Below, one piece after another: positions 12,150-23,757 of a DNA stretch of 64,000 nt. Under the pieces are notes generated by a model that was given only the letters and a program-made list of their open reading frames with translations, ran no database searches and was not told the DNA's origin. The stretch comes from Erodium maritimum (Eukaryota; Streptophyta; Magnoliopsida; Geraniales; Geraniaceae): the NCBI GenBank assembly GCA_963921825.1, contig OY997594.1, positions 66,945,675 through 67,009,674 on the forward strand, written 5' to 3'. The position numbers and the translations under genes are program-made. Position 1 is the first letter of the stretch; each line of letters opens with the position of its first letter.

Positions 12150-12327
12150 GGTATTAGGGTTTCGGATCTATGGGTTCGGATCTGTTTTCCCGAAATCCCT
12201 ATCGGACGGATCAATTCAAAATCCGATATGGAGAACAAGTGTGTGGAACAAAAATCTGATCCACATGTACTCGAACGGATTCAAATAAATACGGGTCGGA
12301 CCGTATACCCACCCGTATACACCCCTA
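12150..12327. mobile_element. Fragment of a hAT-like repeat
   Basis: The right end reads ccgtatacacccctA; its reverse complement TAGGGGTGTATACGG resembles hAT termini. The interior repeats cggatc/gggtcgg motifs. The matching left terminus and the 8-bp target duplication are not recognisable, so this is a fragment. Confidence 0.4.
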
Positions 12328-12334
12328 CCTGACC

Positions 12335-12640
12335 TGATACTATCAGATTTTCAAATCCCATTTACTTCTTCTCGGTAGCTGATCTTCCGAGTCGCGGTCA
12401 TGGACAACGACCCAGAGCGCACGGTACGTCCTCGCAAAATCAAGTTTATGACATAGAGTTTGAATCTGTTTTATTGCACTTCGATTTGTGGTATCTGTGT
12501 AGCGATCTAGGTTGCCCCATTTTTACGGATTTAGTTCTGTCTGTGATTGTCATTTCGATGGAGCAGAATTGATTCACATATAGAGTTTCTGATTTCACTT
12601 TGACCTTGTGCTCAAGAAGTTTAGCTGTAGTTGAATTTTC
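12335..12640 (+). repeat. Duplicated 5' end of the S1FA gene
   Basis: This stretch aligns with about 26875-27255. Shared blocks are ctgatacta in the leader, gagtcg-ggtcATGG at the start codon, a 24-bp first exon followed by gta(t/c)gt, and catttcgatggagcagaatt inside the intron. Similarity fades after about 12640. The left limit coincides with the end of the hAT-like fragment. Confidence 0.7.
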
Positions 12641-14033
12641 CTTTGATCGATTATTAGCTCTAGCTTTCGATTTTGGACGCCGCCGCAGAAACGGAGAAGA
12701 TGCGAGGAGTTCTTCGTTGTTGTACATAGCTTAGCTTAACCTATATTTATATGAACACACAAAATTTATATGGGGTCGATCTCTTTCTGCATTGAAGGGT
12801 CTTAATTCACATGTGTTTATAGTTTAGATTTAGTTCATATTTGTATTAGGCTTCGTATTAGTACAGTTGGTTAAAATTGTTTAACCCTTTGATCATAGGG
12901 GGTTTTAGACCCCTTTTTCATCAAACAGTCCACAACTAATTCTGTCCACTGGCCTCTTTGATTGCAACGGTGCCGCTTCGTGGCTATGTAGGTGAGTAGG
13001 GTTCCTAAGGAGGATCATCAGAAAGATGAAGAATACGTAATGCTCGATCTTGACTGTGTCTATGGGCTCATTGACCTCTTACCCAACACTCCTTACGTGC
13101 TCTCTGTAAGTTGTCTTTTTCCCCTCTTCTCTGATTCACCATTTAGGCATTTACCAAAATTTTCAATACCCCATATAGATTTTATAGCTTGAGAAGTTAT
13201 GTTTACCCGAAAGAACCGAACTTTTCCGCTGGACTTGCAGTTTGAGCCAGTTTCGTGAATGAAATTTCAAACTTATCTGTGTTTATTTTGATATATTGTA
13301 GGGTCTGGACACTAAGAACCCAGTGTTGACTATAGATAACAAGTTGAAGCTGGTAAGTGAATTCCTGCCAATGTGAATAGAGATTTATTTTTCTTATTTG
13401 ATTATTAAGTGTTTGAGTGTCAATTTGTGTCCTGCTTGTTCCATATTCAATTCCAAATTTCAACTTCAAGATGAACTATTGTGTATATTTACTGCACTTG
13501 AATGGGTTTATTTATTTTGGTTTGAACTTGCATAAAATCAATTCTCTTTCTCAAATCAGTACTCTCAGAATTATATGTCATAGGTATAACATGTAAATCA
13601 TTTGTGGAATTATTTTTCAAAGCATAAAATAATTACATCACCTTGCGTACTTGACAGATTGGACAATACGAAGAAACAATTGGGACTTGCGTTGTTTTAA
13701 CCGAAGATGGTAAGTAACATGTCTGTTTTTTCAGTTGAATCATTGATCTGAATATCCGTTCCTTTTGATTTCTTGGTACTAAAACCGACTCCCTATGCAG
13801 ATTCAGTGCCTGTGGGTCATGAAGAGACAGGACCATCAGAAGCTAACCTGTTCAGTGGAATGTGCATTATTGATCCAAATCAAGCTCCAAGTAAGCAAGT
13901 GAAACCAATAACTTGTCTACATAAGATTCTAAAGTTTAGATTATTAGCTGATGATAATGTTGAAGATGTAATTTCGGAACCAGATGATTCAAATGTTAAT
14001 GTGAAAACATATCAACAGAACTCGGATGTTTGA
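12400..14033 (+). CDS. TFIIIC tau55-like protein gene with an S1FA-derived first exon (putative chimera)
   Basis: Five exons are proposed: 12400-12423, 12992-13105, 13302-13352, 13658-13709 and 13801-14033 (157 residues), all in frame with GT-AG introns. Exons 2-5 encode DEEYVMLDLD, YVLSGLDTKNPVLTID, KLIGQYEETIGTCVV and a tail with VKPITCLHKILKFRLL. I recognise this as the plant family related to TFIIIC subunit tau55/GTF3C6, part of the RNA polymerase III factor that binds tRNA and 5S gene promoters. Exon 1 (eight codons) and its surroundings are a copy of the S1FA gene start, so the N-terminus differs from what the family should have. The exon 2 acceptor is uncertain: AG at 12991 and AG at 13009 both keep frame. 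The native TFIIIC start may simply be missing. Transcription is not proven. Confidence 0.7.
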
Positions 14034-15883
14034 ACACTTTTTTCCAGATGCATATTGTTTATAACTTTGTATTGGATGATGGATATTGAGTACAATGGGA
14101 TGAGTACTTCTAGTATTCGAAAAATGTGCATATATTTTTTGTAACCTAATGCAATATTTGTTACACTGAGTAGAGATAAGGATCCAAATTCAGAAGTTAC
14201 AACAAATTTTGATTTCATGCACAAAAATAGTACCACAAATCCAGGGTTGCTCACTGGTTATTTAACTGGACTGGGAGGCCTTTTTAGGTAGCGAACCAAA
14301 GGTGTCGGTTTCACCTTTATTGATATTGGCACTAACACCTAAATAAATCCTTCGGGTTTATCATCCGTGAATTCCAGGTCAATTTGTGCGAAAAAACAAA
14401 GATTGAGGCGTGAGAGGTAGGAGATGAGGTGTGGTTTCTAGGTCATAGCTTCATCTTCTTCCTCAATCTCTGCTTCTTAGCTACATTCTCCTTTTCAAAC
14501 TTTTGATTCTAAACCCTCGTTTTTATCAACTGTAAGTATAGAATGATGGTGTCAGTTTTTTTGGCTAACCAGAAATGTCTACATCTTATCATCGAGTTTC
14601 GATCTGAAACGCTCATGTTGTAGAAATTCATCTCCGACGTCTCCATAGACTAAGTCGAAATCCGACGTCGACACTGATCGCTTTTTCGGTGCAATGTTTG
14701 AAAGTGATCACTCCTACCCAAATCAGGTTTTTTATTAAGTGTTATAGTAACCATACATTCATGTTGCCCAAATACAGATAAAATCGGATAAATCTATGAT
14801 AGCCGAAATCATAGTCCGGGATCCCGCCAAAGGCATGTGTTCCGTCATTCTAAGCCAACTAACAAACTCCTAATAGAAAACTTAGGAGGATAACAACGAA
14901 ATCAATTGTCGAGACTAAATAAATAGGGACGGTGAGCTAAAATCCCTAATGGGTGGTTGTCTTGAGTTGTTGGGGTGCTACGAGGTACCCTTCCCCGAGC
15001 CCGAGGAACATGAGTCTAGCATGTAGGACCTTCCAGAGGCCGAAAGAGAGTTCCTCTCACCCTCCGACCGTTACCCACACCAATCATCGCTCCCAAAGAG
15101 GATGTTTGGTAGACTTCGTCGATGAACCAGACGACGGAGCATAACAGTCGTCCTTTGCGTCCGAGTTGACATCCAAAAGTTCGAAAACTCTCCTCTTCAA
15201 CCGATCCTTCAATGCACGAGCCTTCTCCTTCATCGGGTCCTTGGATTTTCTGAACCTTCGTCAAAGGCTGAACCACCATGCCTGCGATATCCCAGGTCAC
15301 TGTCATTAAGCCACACAACGAATTTGGGCTGAATCACTTCTCGGTGAGGAGGCAACCGAGCAAGGAAAATCGGTATATGGGTCGTCCACGGCCGGGACCT
15401 TCAATAATTATGTTCATCAATCACCTCAGGCTTGTTTATAGTGATCGTCGTCATGTAGGACTAGAGAGCAATGAGGGACGTCTAGGCTGATATAGAAATG
15501 GTCGGTGAGAGGTCCAATGAAGGAGGTAAGGGTTTTCGCCTAGAATTGAGTCGGACAACAGGGTAGAGGAGGGGGTAAACAGGTAGAAACCATCGAAGGA
15601 GAGATCTAGAAAACAGGCTTGGGATGTTGACGGAGGCATAGACCATTTCCAAGAGAAAATTCATCGGTGTTCCGGAGGGATAAAACAACAAGAGGAAAAG
15701 ATAGTCATCAATCACTAAACCTGAATCATAGTAACGTTTGGAAAACTAAAATCAGGTTTTTATTAACACTAAATATACTATTTTCATATTGTTAACATAC
15801 TTTTGATGATAAATTTATCATCAATTTAGATAGCTGGAGATTAAATTGTAACTAGAAAAAATAGTTATCTAAGAATTTTGTAC
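14034..15883. other. No gene recognised
   Basis: Open frames at 15016-15318 (-) and 15278-15490 (+) overlap antisense and resemble nothing known. A short direct repeat (aaatcaggtttttattaa) occurs near 14723 and again near 15751, about 1 kb apart. This hints at a degraded element between them but is too weak to classify. Confidence 0.4.
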
Positions 15884-16223
15884 TGAGAGCATCGGTAATC
15901 AGCGGAGGAGAGCCGACGTTTTATTATTGGCATTTTGTATACACCAATGAAATTGGCACGGATGAAGCTGAAACGGCTATGTAGAGGGGTAGCGTTTAGG
16001 CAACAGAGGTATCAATACCGTCGGCGTCGGCGCCAACATCCATATTTTTCTTGACCAATACTTGACCATTGTTTAAATCTAAATTTATGTTGGAATAAGC
16101 AAAGTTTAATTGGTATATAGTCTAGAATTAGTATAAATTGACATGTTCATAAATACAAAAATCACTCCTTGTGGTTCTACTATCCCAACCTCACATTTTT
16201 GTAATCTCTACTTCTGAAATTCA

Positions 16224-17536
16224 ATGGCGAGGAATTTCGATCAATGTTTCGCACTTCTCGCCAACCAGAGGTAGCTCGAGCGAATTTTGAACGTTCAAGC
16301 GAAAATAGCATCATGAACCCATCATAAGAGGTTCAAAGTTTGTATGATCTAGTCATGAACCCAACACCTCCTACACGATTATGTCTGAAGAGAAGGTACG
16401 TCAAGAGAGATCATGTGGCTGGGCAGGAACGTTTAATGCATGACTACTTCTATAACTCCCCGGTTTACAACGAGTTGCAAGTTTGTCGTTGTTTCTAAAT
16501 GCCAAAGAATGTGTTTATGTGTATTGTGCATGAATTGGAAGAAAAAAATGAATACTTTAAGCAGGATATGGACGACTTGGGACATATATCATTATCTCAT
16601 TATCAAAAATGTATTGCAACCATTAGGCAAGTGTGCTATGGATTTCAGGTGATGGCATCAGTGAGTATTTGAGAATGGGGAAGATCACGATTCATGAGTG
16701 GGGTTAAAAATTTGCAAGACAACAATTACGGTGTTCGGCATGACCTATCTACGAAAGCCTACACATGCTGATATGAATCACAAATTAGTGGTAAATTTGG
16801 CATGTGGATTCTCTAGGTTGTTGGTAGTCTTGACTACATGCACTGGAGTGGAAGAAGTGTCCGACGACATTGAAAAGAGTTCATTCGAATGGGGATTGCG
16901 GTAACAAATCGACAATGATGCTCGAGGTTGCTGCCTCACGGGACTTGTAGATTTGGCACGCGTTTTTGGCATGATGGGTTCGAACAACAACATAAATATG
17001 CTTAAACAATCAAGGTTATTCTTAGACGTCGTCTATGGTTGGCTACCACCAGCCACTTACACGATAAATGGACATTAATACAATCATTCTTATTATTTAG
17101 CTTATGGTATTTACCCTTCGTGACTAGTGTTTGTGAAAACAATCCAGTTGGCTCAACTTTCAAAGCACAAGAAACTTGCTCAACTCCAAGAAGCTCATGG
17201 GAAGGATGTTGAACGAGCGTTAGGGGACCTCCAAGATCGGTTTCACTTTATCACTCATCCTGATCGAATGTGGAAGCCTCGTCACTTGGCTTAATCATGA
17301 ATGCATATGTTATCATGGATAATATGATTGTCGAGCCAGAACGTCATATATATAAAGATTATAATAAACAAATAGACGAAGATAGATCAAACGAACAAAG
17401 ATTTAGGAAGGGAACCTTCATCCCTACCCATGTCAAACTAGCAAACAACGAAAGAATCCACAATCAACATGCTCATAACGTATCGAAAGTAGACCTCATC
17501 GAGCACGTTTTGAATCTTTTTGACATGCATGATTGA
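16224..17536 (+). pseudogene. PIF/Harbinger transposase remnant
   Basis: Shifting among frames, the plus strand reads PVYNELQVCRCF, VHELEEKNEYFKQD, LSHYQKCIATIRQVCYG, GSLDYMHWSGRS, VCENNPVGSTF and finally LGLIMNAYVIMDNMIVEPER. These match the order of blocks in the transposase at 38173-39558 (CMHW, IILHNMIVEDER). There are many stops and frame changes. An AT-rich tataaat-type box near 16131-16137 could be its old promoter. Not functional. Confidence 0.8.
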
Positions 17537-18129
17537 TTCGTATTTGCATGCTCTTTATTTCTAATTTCCAATGTTTCACTTGGTAGTTTTTGGTTGCTAA
17601 TATAATGGTTTTATAATATAGTGGTCTTTCTCTTTCATATATTTGTATTTGAAATATTTATTGTTATTTATTTTGTATTAACCTCACCTTTCAACCTATA
17701 ACAGTCTATTAGATGGCAAATTAAATTGTACCAGTTTTTTTTTTTGATAGGCGATAAAATTTTTATTAGGCTACCGTTCTACAAGATAATAGAACGGTGC
17801 AAAGGGGCGATCCTCAAAGCAAGAATCTACCCCGCATACCAGAACATCTTAAAAAAGCCAAACAACATAAACAATCCAAACATCCAACCCAACAAAGAAC
17901 ATATCAACATAAAGTAAAAAACTGAAGCTCCTCAAACCGCCACCCTCCTTGACCGGGCACTCCCCAAACACCAAACCGGATCCCTGGACCAATCTTCAAA
18001 CGTCACACCAGCACGAAAGGCCCCAGAATCCCAGCAAACACCAAAAGAATGGCTTTTCACCCTTTCCACCAAAGCATCCACCGTAACCATAACTTGGTTA
18101 AAAACAAGACCATTCCTGACCAACCATAA

Positions 18130-21100
18130 CTACCAAAAAGCCACATAACCCACTCGAACCCAGACGACCCACCAACTCCGTCTGCCCAACCCCTTCCACC
18201 ACAATAAAACATCTCCCACATGCCTCGGCATTGGGCCCACTAACCTCCACCACCGAAGCAATTTTGCCCAAAATTCCCAAGCATAAAGACAATGCAGCAA
18301 AATATGATCCACAAACTCAAAACTACCCTTACAAAACGGGCACAACATGTTATTCAGGGAAATATGCATACCTCTACTCTCCAGGTATTCCATAGTAGGT
18401 AAAGCCTTATGAGCAGCTAACCAAACAAAAACACTCAGTTTCGGTGGAACCCCTTTCACCCATAGGATGGACGCCCATGCCAAATCAAACCCGGTTCCGG
18501 CCGACCCCGAAAGAGCCTCATAAGTAGATGACACCGAGAATCCCTTCTCATGCTTCTCCCAGATGAGAGTTTCCTCACGATCCATCCTCAGCTCGACCCC
18601 ATCCAACACCTTCATCAAAACCAACGCTTCCTCCTCCTCCCAAGGATCCAAGTCACGACAGAAACCCACCCTCCAAACTCCAAACAACCAAAAAGTTTCT
18701 ACCTTCTCATACTTGGCCGAAGAGAGGGCATATAAAACAAGGAACCGAGTCCACCCACACATCATCCCAAAACGATATGCGATTCCCTTTTCCAAGCCTC
18801 CAATGCACCCCTTGATTGCCAAACAATTCCTTAAACACAGGATCCGCTGCTAAGGACATAATGTGACCAACCAAAAAAGAAGACCATGGCTTATCAACCT
18901 TCAACAAGTCCCAATCACGAGGTTCTCATCCAAACAAAGCACAGATGACCTGCTTCCATAAAGAATCGGTCTCACTGCAAAACGCCACCACCATTTAGCC
19001 AAGAGGCTAACATTCATAGCATCCAGACGTCTAATACCAAGACCCCCTTCCTCCTTAGGCTTACAAACTGAACTCCACCGGACTTTGCAAAACATTTTTC
19101 CAGCATAAGGATTGGTCCACAAAAATCTTCTCTGCCAAGCTTCCAATACCGCAATCACCTTCTTCGGGGCCTTCAACAGAGACATATAAAATAGAGGCAA
19201 GGCTGAAAGGGTCGATTTCACCAACACAATCCTCCCGGACATATTCAGGTTTTTCAGTTTCCATAAACCCAAGGCCTTCTTGAACTTCTCTACCACCGGA
19301 TCCCACGAGGCAATCCGCCTAGGATTCGCTCCCAACCAGAAACCCAAATACTTCATGGGTAATACTCCCACCTGACACCCCAAAACACGAGTCACCAACT
19401 CCCCCGAACAAGACACCCCATTAAGGATCACCGCCGTGGACTTGGGAAAATTTATCTTCAAGCCAGACATCTCCTGAAAACCCACCAAAAGATCCTTCAC
19501 AAAAGATAAGCCAGCCAAGTCACCCTTAATAAACAGCAGGGTGTCATCTGCGAACTGCAGATGAGATAAAGAAATCCCTGTCGAACCCACCTCCACCCCT
19601 CGGAATGCGCCTATTCTCTTCCCCTTCTCCAACAATTGATGAAGGCCCTCAGCAGCTACCAGAAAGATAAAAGGGGAAAGAGGACATCCTTGCTTAATGC
19701 CATTGAGAACAGGAAAATCACTACTCGGGGAGCCATTAATCAAGACCGACAAGTAACCACGAAAGCACCCCTGCATCCATCCCCTCCACTTCTCCCCAAA
19801 ACTCATCTTCTCCAAAACTCTATCAATAAAGCCCCAATGCACCTTATCATAGGCCTTCTCAAAGTCGAGTTTCAAGAGAACCACCTCCTCCTTCGAGCGT
19901 TTCAACTCGTGGATGAGCTCAGAAGCAATTAACACCCCATCCACCAACTGTCTCCCTGCCACAAAACCGCTCTGAGTGTCACTTATCAAACCCGGGAGAA
20001 CCTGTTTGAGACGGTTCGCTAAGACCTTTTCCAAGATCTTATACGGCCCCGAAATCAAACTAATTGGTCGGAAATCATCAAAACTCTCCACCGAGTTAGA
20101 CTTAGGAATTAATGTCAAAAACGATGAATTAATTCCTTTGCCTAACCTCCCATTCTCATGGAAATCCCGCAGGAACCGACAAACATCATCTCCCACAATC
20201 TCCCAACACACCTGAAAGAAACGTAAAGAGAAACCATCCGGACCTGGCGCCTTATCCCCCCCACAGTCCTTCATAGCCCGAAGGATCTCCTCAGACCCAA
20301 AATCAGATTCCAACCACTCAGCCTGGACAGCAGACAGTTCTCGAAAAGGAAGGTCCGGTATCCCAACAACAACATTCGGATCTACCCGAAAACGAGAAGC
20401 AAAATGAGCCACCGCCGCTGATTTCACACCAGCCGGGGTTGACAAAGAAACTTGACCCACACGGATCTTAGAAATCCTATTCCGAGTGGCCCTGAAGTTA
20501 GCAATCCGGTGAAAAATTTTGTGCACCGATCACCACCTCTAAACCACCGAACACGGGCTTTCTGACTCCAAAGTTTAGCCAAACCTCGACTTTTCTGGAG
20601 TAGCAAGGCCCTACAAAAAGCTCTTCGTTCCCTTTCCTCCCCCGATAGCACCCTCTCCTCAACAATCAAATCCCACCTTTCCAACTCAGCCGTCAAATCG
20701 GCAACTTCAGTATCCAATCTACCAAAAATCTCCTTGTTCCACACTTGCAGGTCTCTTCTCAAACAACGTAATTTCGACCACAAAACATAATCAGGATCAC
20801 CAGCAAAAGAGTAAGAATTCCATAACATCCTGACCGTGGGCAAAAAAGTCTTGTGATCAATCCAAGCATTAATAAACCGGATTGGCTTGGGGCCCCAATC
20901 TTGTCTATCCACCCCCAAAAGGACCGGCCTGTGGTCTGAAACCCCCCTAGGTAGACTTCTCTGAACCAGAACACCAAAAGCAGATAAAACCTCAGGAGAC
21001 ACCAAGAATCTGTCAAGGCGGGAAGCCTTTGCCCCCGAATCATACCAAGTAAACTTGGACCCAACTAATAGTAGATCCAATACCCCCATATCCTCCACAA

Positions 21101-21602
21101 ACCCAGAGAAAGTCAAGCCATCATTTCTCTGAAAACGACTGCCCCTTCGTTCACCAGGTGATAACACAGAATTAAAATCACCACCAAGAACTAAATTATC
21201 ATGCAACTGATCCCTCAAACCAACCAAAGTAGACCAAAGAACACACCGTTCACGATAGCTGTTTGGTGCATAAACATTCACAAAACTAACAGGCAAATGA
21301 GATTCCAAGAACACTCAATTCCAACAAATAACATTATTTTCAAAAAACACCGAAGTTTTGGCAAAAACGGACTCATTCCAGGCCAATAACACACCACTCA
21401 CTGTCCCCACTGCCGGGACCCAGTCACACCCCCAACCAACATTGAAACCACAACTCCTCAAGACACTAGCATCAACACAATCAAGCTTAGTTTCTTGGAG
21501 CAACACAATATCAACACCCTTAGACAACACTAACTTCTTGATGCAATTCCTCTTAACCTCGGAATGCATCCCCCTCACGTTCCACGTGAAGCACCTCATC
21601 AT
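18130..21602 (-). pseudogene. LINE ORF2 (endonuclease-RT-zf-RVT), frameshifted
   Basis: Translation would start at 21602, about 8 bases after the ORF1 stop. The N-terminal part (21602-20530) is an APE-type endonuclease (FTWNVRGM, VLGGDFNSV, VSDHRPVLL). It is broken by one in-frame TGA at 21315-21317 and a frameshift near 20520 in an A/T run. The RT (20526-18904) is open for about 540 residues, with GDKAPGPDGF, FEKAYDKVHW, IKQGCPLSPF and an intact FADD box (LQFADDTLLF). Two more frameshifts follow near 18905 and 18820. The last frame (18822-18130) carries the zf-RVT region, with CPFCKGSFEFVDHILLHC. The enzyme could not be made intact from this copy. Confidence 0.9.
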
Positions 21603-21609
21603 CCACAAA

Positions 21610-23616
21610 TTACACAATAGGAGCCGAAACAGGAAAAATAGAATTACCTGTATTCGGTTGGGGTGAACAATCTTCCTCACTATCTCCTCCCTCCTCAGAA
21701 AACACCACTCGCTGTGGCACCTCAATATCCAAACAGTCAAATTGTTCGAGAACCAAAGGGCCAATGTCAATTGCCTTCTTGCCCACTTTCTTACAATAAC
21801 TCCAGCCCCCTGAACCGTCCTTCAATTTTTTGGCAATATCAACAATGAAAATGTTGGTTTTACCTCCAAAAGACCCGCCCTTCCCCGATGAAGCCGACTT
21901 GTATCTGGTTTGATAGACCACTGTGGGTGAAACGGGTTCCCTCGGCACGCCGGACTTCCTTGGGCGACCTCTCCCCCTTTTGACGCCTTGCGAACCAGCC
22001 TTCTGTTGAAAAGGAGTAACAAAAGCTAACGGCTCCACATGAATAGGCTGCACTTCCTTTTCAGCTGCCACAACAAAAGGCTGCTCAACCCGTGCTTCAG
22101 CTTCAGCAAACAGACGGAGGAGATCGGTCCCACGCTGCTCTGAGCTCTCTGAGAAGCCCTGCGTAGACGATTTCAGCGCCGAAATCTGTTCGCTGTCGCC
22201 GAACAGTTTCGAGAATGGTGTTATCTCCGGCCCACAACCCTCACTCCGAACTGGGCTGGACCGAAAAGAGTCATTTACGAACCCATCAGTATCCGAATTC
22301 TCCTTACCCAGAGTCCCATTCGAAGTAAAAGACGACTCCGACTTGGAAGCTGCAACACCAACTGAAGCACCCTTGACTCCCGACGTGGCCATAGAATCCG
22401 AAAGGAAAGAGGGTGCCACCTCAAACTGGAAAGGTACCTCCCTTGATGCAACCGGATGAAAAGCCACCGGAAAATCAATGCCATCCAGCACAAGATTACG
22501 CTCACACAGCACTGGCGATACAACTTTTCTGCGAACCAAAACAAAAGCTCTACCGAAAGAGTCACATGCATCATCAGTAAGTATCACACTTAAAACCTCG
22601 CCCAGTGATAGAGCTAAGGCCTCAAAGTTCTGCAAGGACCATCCATGGAATGGGACTCCACACACCTCAAACCATTTGAAACAACCAGGTTTCAATAACA
22701 CTGCAGCAGAAGGGAGAACATTAACAAACCATTTCTGTAGCCACGGGATGCCGTTTGCTTTCAATGCAGTAGCGAATTCGGGATCAGGGCACGAGATGAG
22801 AAACACCCTGTTCCCGAAACCACGTAACTCGACATCCCTAACTCCTTCCCTACTCATGGCTTCCTGTATGCTGGTAACAGAGCAATCATTCCGAGCTATA
22901 CCCAAGAAACCGTTCTCAACAAGACAACGATTAACAGCAATGGACTTCCCCACACAAACCGGACCAAACGGAGCAGGTCCCGGCTCTACAGCACGATTAC
23001 CCTTCTTCACATGATCACCAATGCTCTTAAATACCCGATCATAAGCCACCAGAAGCCTATGCCCCCTAGCCAACGACCCATTACCATGTCCAATTATCTG
23101 ATCAGCCTCGACCTTTGATTCAGCAAAAACAAACCCAAAGTATTTCCCTTTGGCATTTGGTTTGCGAATCACTGTTGCTCTGATCACCTTGCCAGCACAG
23201 TTGCAGTAATCGAAAAGCCAACCATCGTCCATTCCATAGGGTAAATTGAAAACAAACAACTTACAAACCTGGGAAGGAGCCACACCCGATTGCTCAACCC
23301 TGCCTCCCGATGACGCACCAATGCCAATGCCGGCTTCCACAGATTCCATCCCCCGCACACCTTTCCCTTTACAATCTCGATCAACAGCAATCCGATCATC
23401 CAACGATCGCTCCCCGATCTTACTCCGATCATCGCCTGATCGATCCTCAACAACAACCCTAGCACGCGTTTCGCCAAACGATTGGGCCAAAACCGCCGTC
23501 CTAGGGAAAGGAATCGAATGCCCCTCAATGACAACCTCTCTGAACGACGGCGTGACAGCAGACCCGCCCGAGATCGTGGTGGCCGGCGACTTCGGCTCTC
23601 CCTCTCCAGCTCTCAT
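21610..23616 (-). CDS. LINE ORF1 protein with an RRM domain
   Basis: An uninterrupted frame of 668 residues starts at the ATG at 23616, the first good start in the element. Residues about 118-195 form an RNA-recognition motif (RNP2-like KLFVFNLPYG; RNP1-like KGKYFGFVFA). A central domain with WFEVCGVPFHGW and GRAFVLVRRK is typical of plant L1 ORF1 proteins, and near the C-terminus an AT-hook-like KRGRGRPRKSG appears. The family binds LINE RNA in the ribonucleoprotein. It is intact, unlike ORF2 beside it. The same strand remains open up to 23691, but that part lies outside the element. Confidence 0.9.
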   Translation of the reverse strand: MRAGEGEPKSPATTISGGSAVTPSFREVVIEGHSIPFPRTAVLAQSFGETRARVVVEDRSGDDRSKIGERSLDDRIAVDRDCKGKGVRGMESVEAGIGIGASSGGRVEQSGVAPSQVCKLFVFNLPYGMDDGWLFDYCNCAGKVIRATVIRKPNAKGKYFGFVFAESKVEADQIIGHGNGSLARGHRLLVAYDRVFKSIGDHVKKGNRAVEPGPAPFGPVCVGKSIAVNRCLVENGFLGIARNDCSVTSIQEAMSREGVRDVELRGFGNRVFLISCPDPEFATALKANGIPWLQKWFVNVLPSAAVLLKPGCFKWFEVCGVPFHGWSLQNFEALALSLGEVLSVILTDDACDSFGRAFVLVRRKVVSPVLCERNLVLDGIDFPVAFHPVASREVPFQFEVAPSFLSDSMATSGVKGASVGVAASKSESSFTSNGTLGKENSDTDGFVNDSFRSSPVRSEGCGPEITPFSKLFGDSEQISALKSSTQGFSESSEQRGTDLLRLFAEAEARVEQPFVVAAEKEVQPIHVEPLAFVTPFQQKAGSQGVKRGRGRPRKSGVPREPVSPTVVYQTRYKSASSGKGGSFGGKTNIFIVDIAKKLKDGSGGWSYCKKVGKKAIDIGPLVLEQFDCLDIEVPQRVVFSEEGGDSEEDCSPQPNTGNSIFPVSAPIV

Positions 23617-23757
23617 ATTTTTTCCCCTAAAAATTGTACCAGTTAAATTGAACGAGGAAAAATAAAAAAAGTTTCCTCCTTTCAGCCTCAATTTTTCCGT
23701 CTCAACCTGACTAAAGGACTAAAGATACTCTAAATCTTTTTTGAGTAATAGCCTAAA

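Larger units (their letters stand above)
17735..23630 (-). mobile_element. L1-type LINE, about 5.9 kb, with target duplication
   Basis: On the minus strand the element runs from 23630 to a poly(A) tail seen as a T tract at 17735-17745. AAATTGTACCAG occurs on both sides (17723-17734 and 23631-23642), a 12-bp target duplication extendable to 14 because TT follows in both. ORF1 (RRM type) and ORF2 (endonuclease, RT, zf-RVT) follow in the usual order. The sequence before ORF1 is only 14 bases, so the 5' end is either very short or truncated. It sits inside the Harbinger element at 15887-23730. Confidence 0.92.
15887..23730 (+). mobile_element. Degraded PIF/Harbinger element split by a LINE
   Basis: The left end reads GAGCATCGGTAATC (from 15887) after TGA; the right end, reverse-complemented, reads GAGTATCTTTAGTC (ending 23730) before TAA. 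Ten of 14 terminal bases agree, and the flanks are one base from a 3-bp duplication. The plus-strand interior encodes a Harbinger transposase remnant (16224-17536). Bases 17735-23630 are a later LINE insertion with its own target duplication. Without the LINE the element is about 1.9 kb, similar to the Harbinger at 37818-39918. The termini are the least certain part. Confidence 0.55.

Noticed and set aside
22478..23665. Plus-strand open frames over LINE ORF1 (22478-23014, 23246-23665)
   Set aside because: They are antisense shadows of the RRM-containing ORF1.
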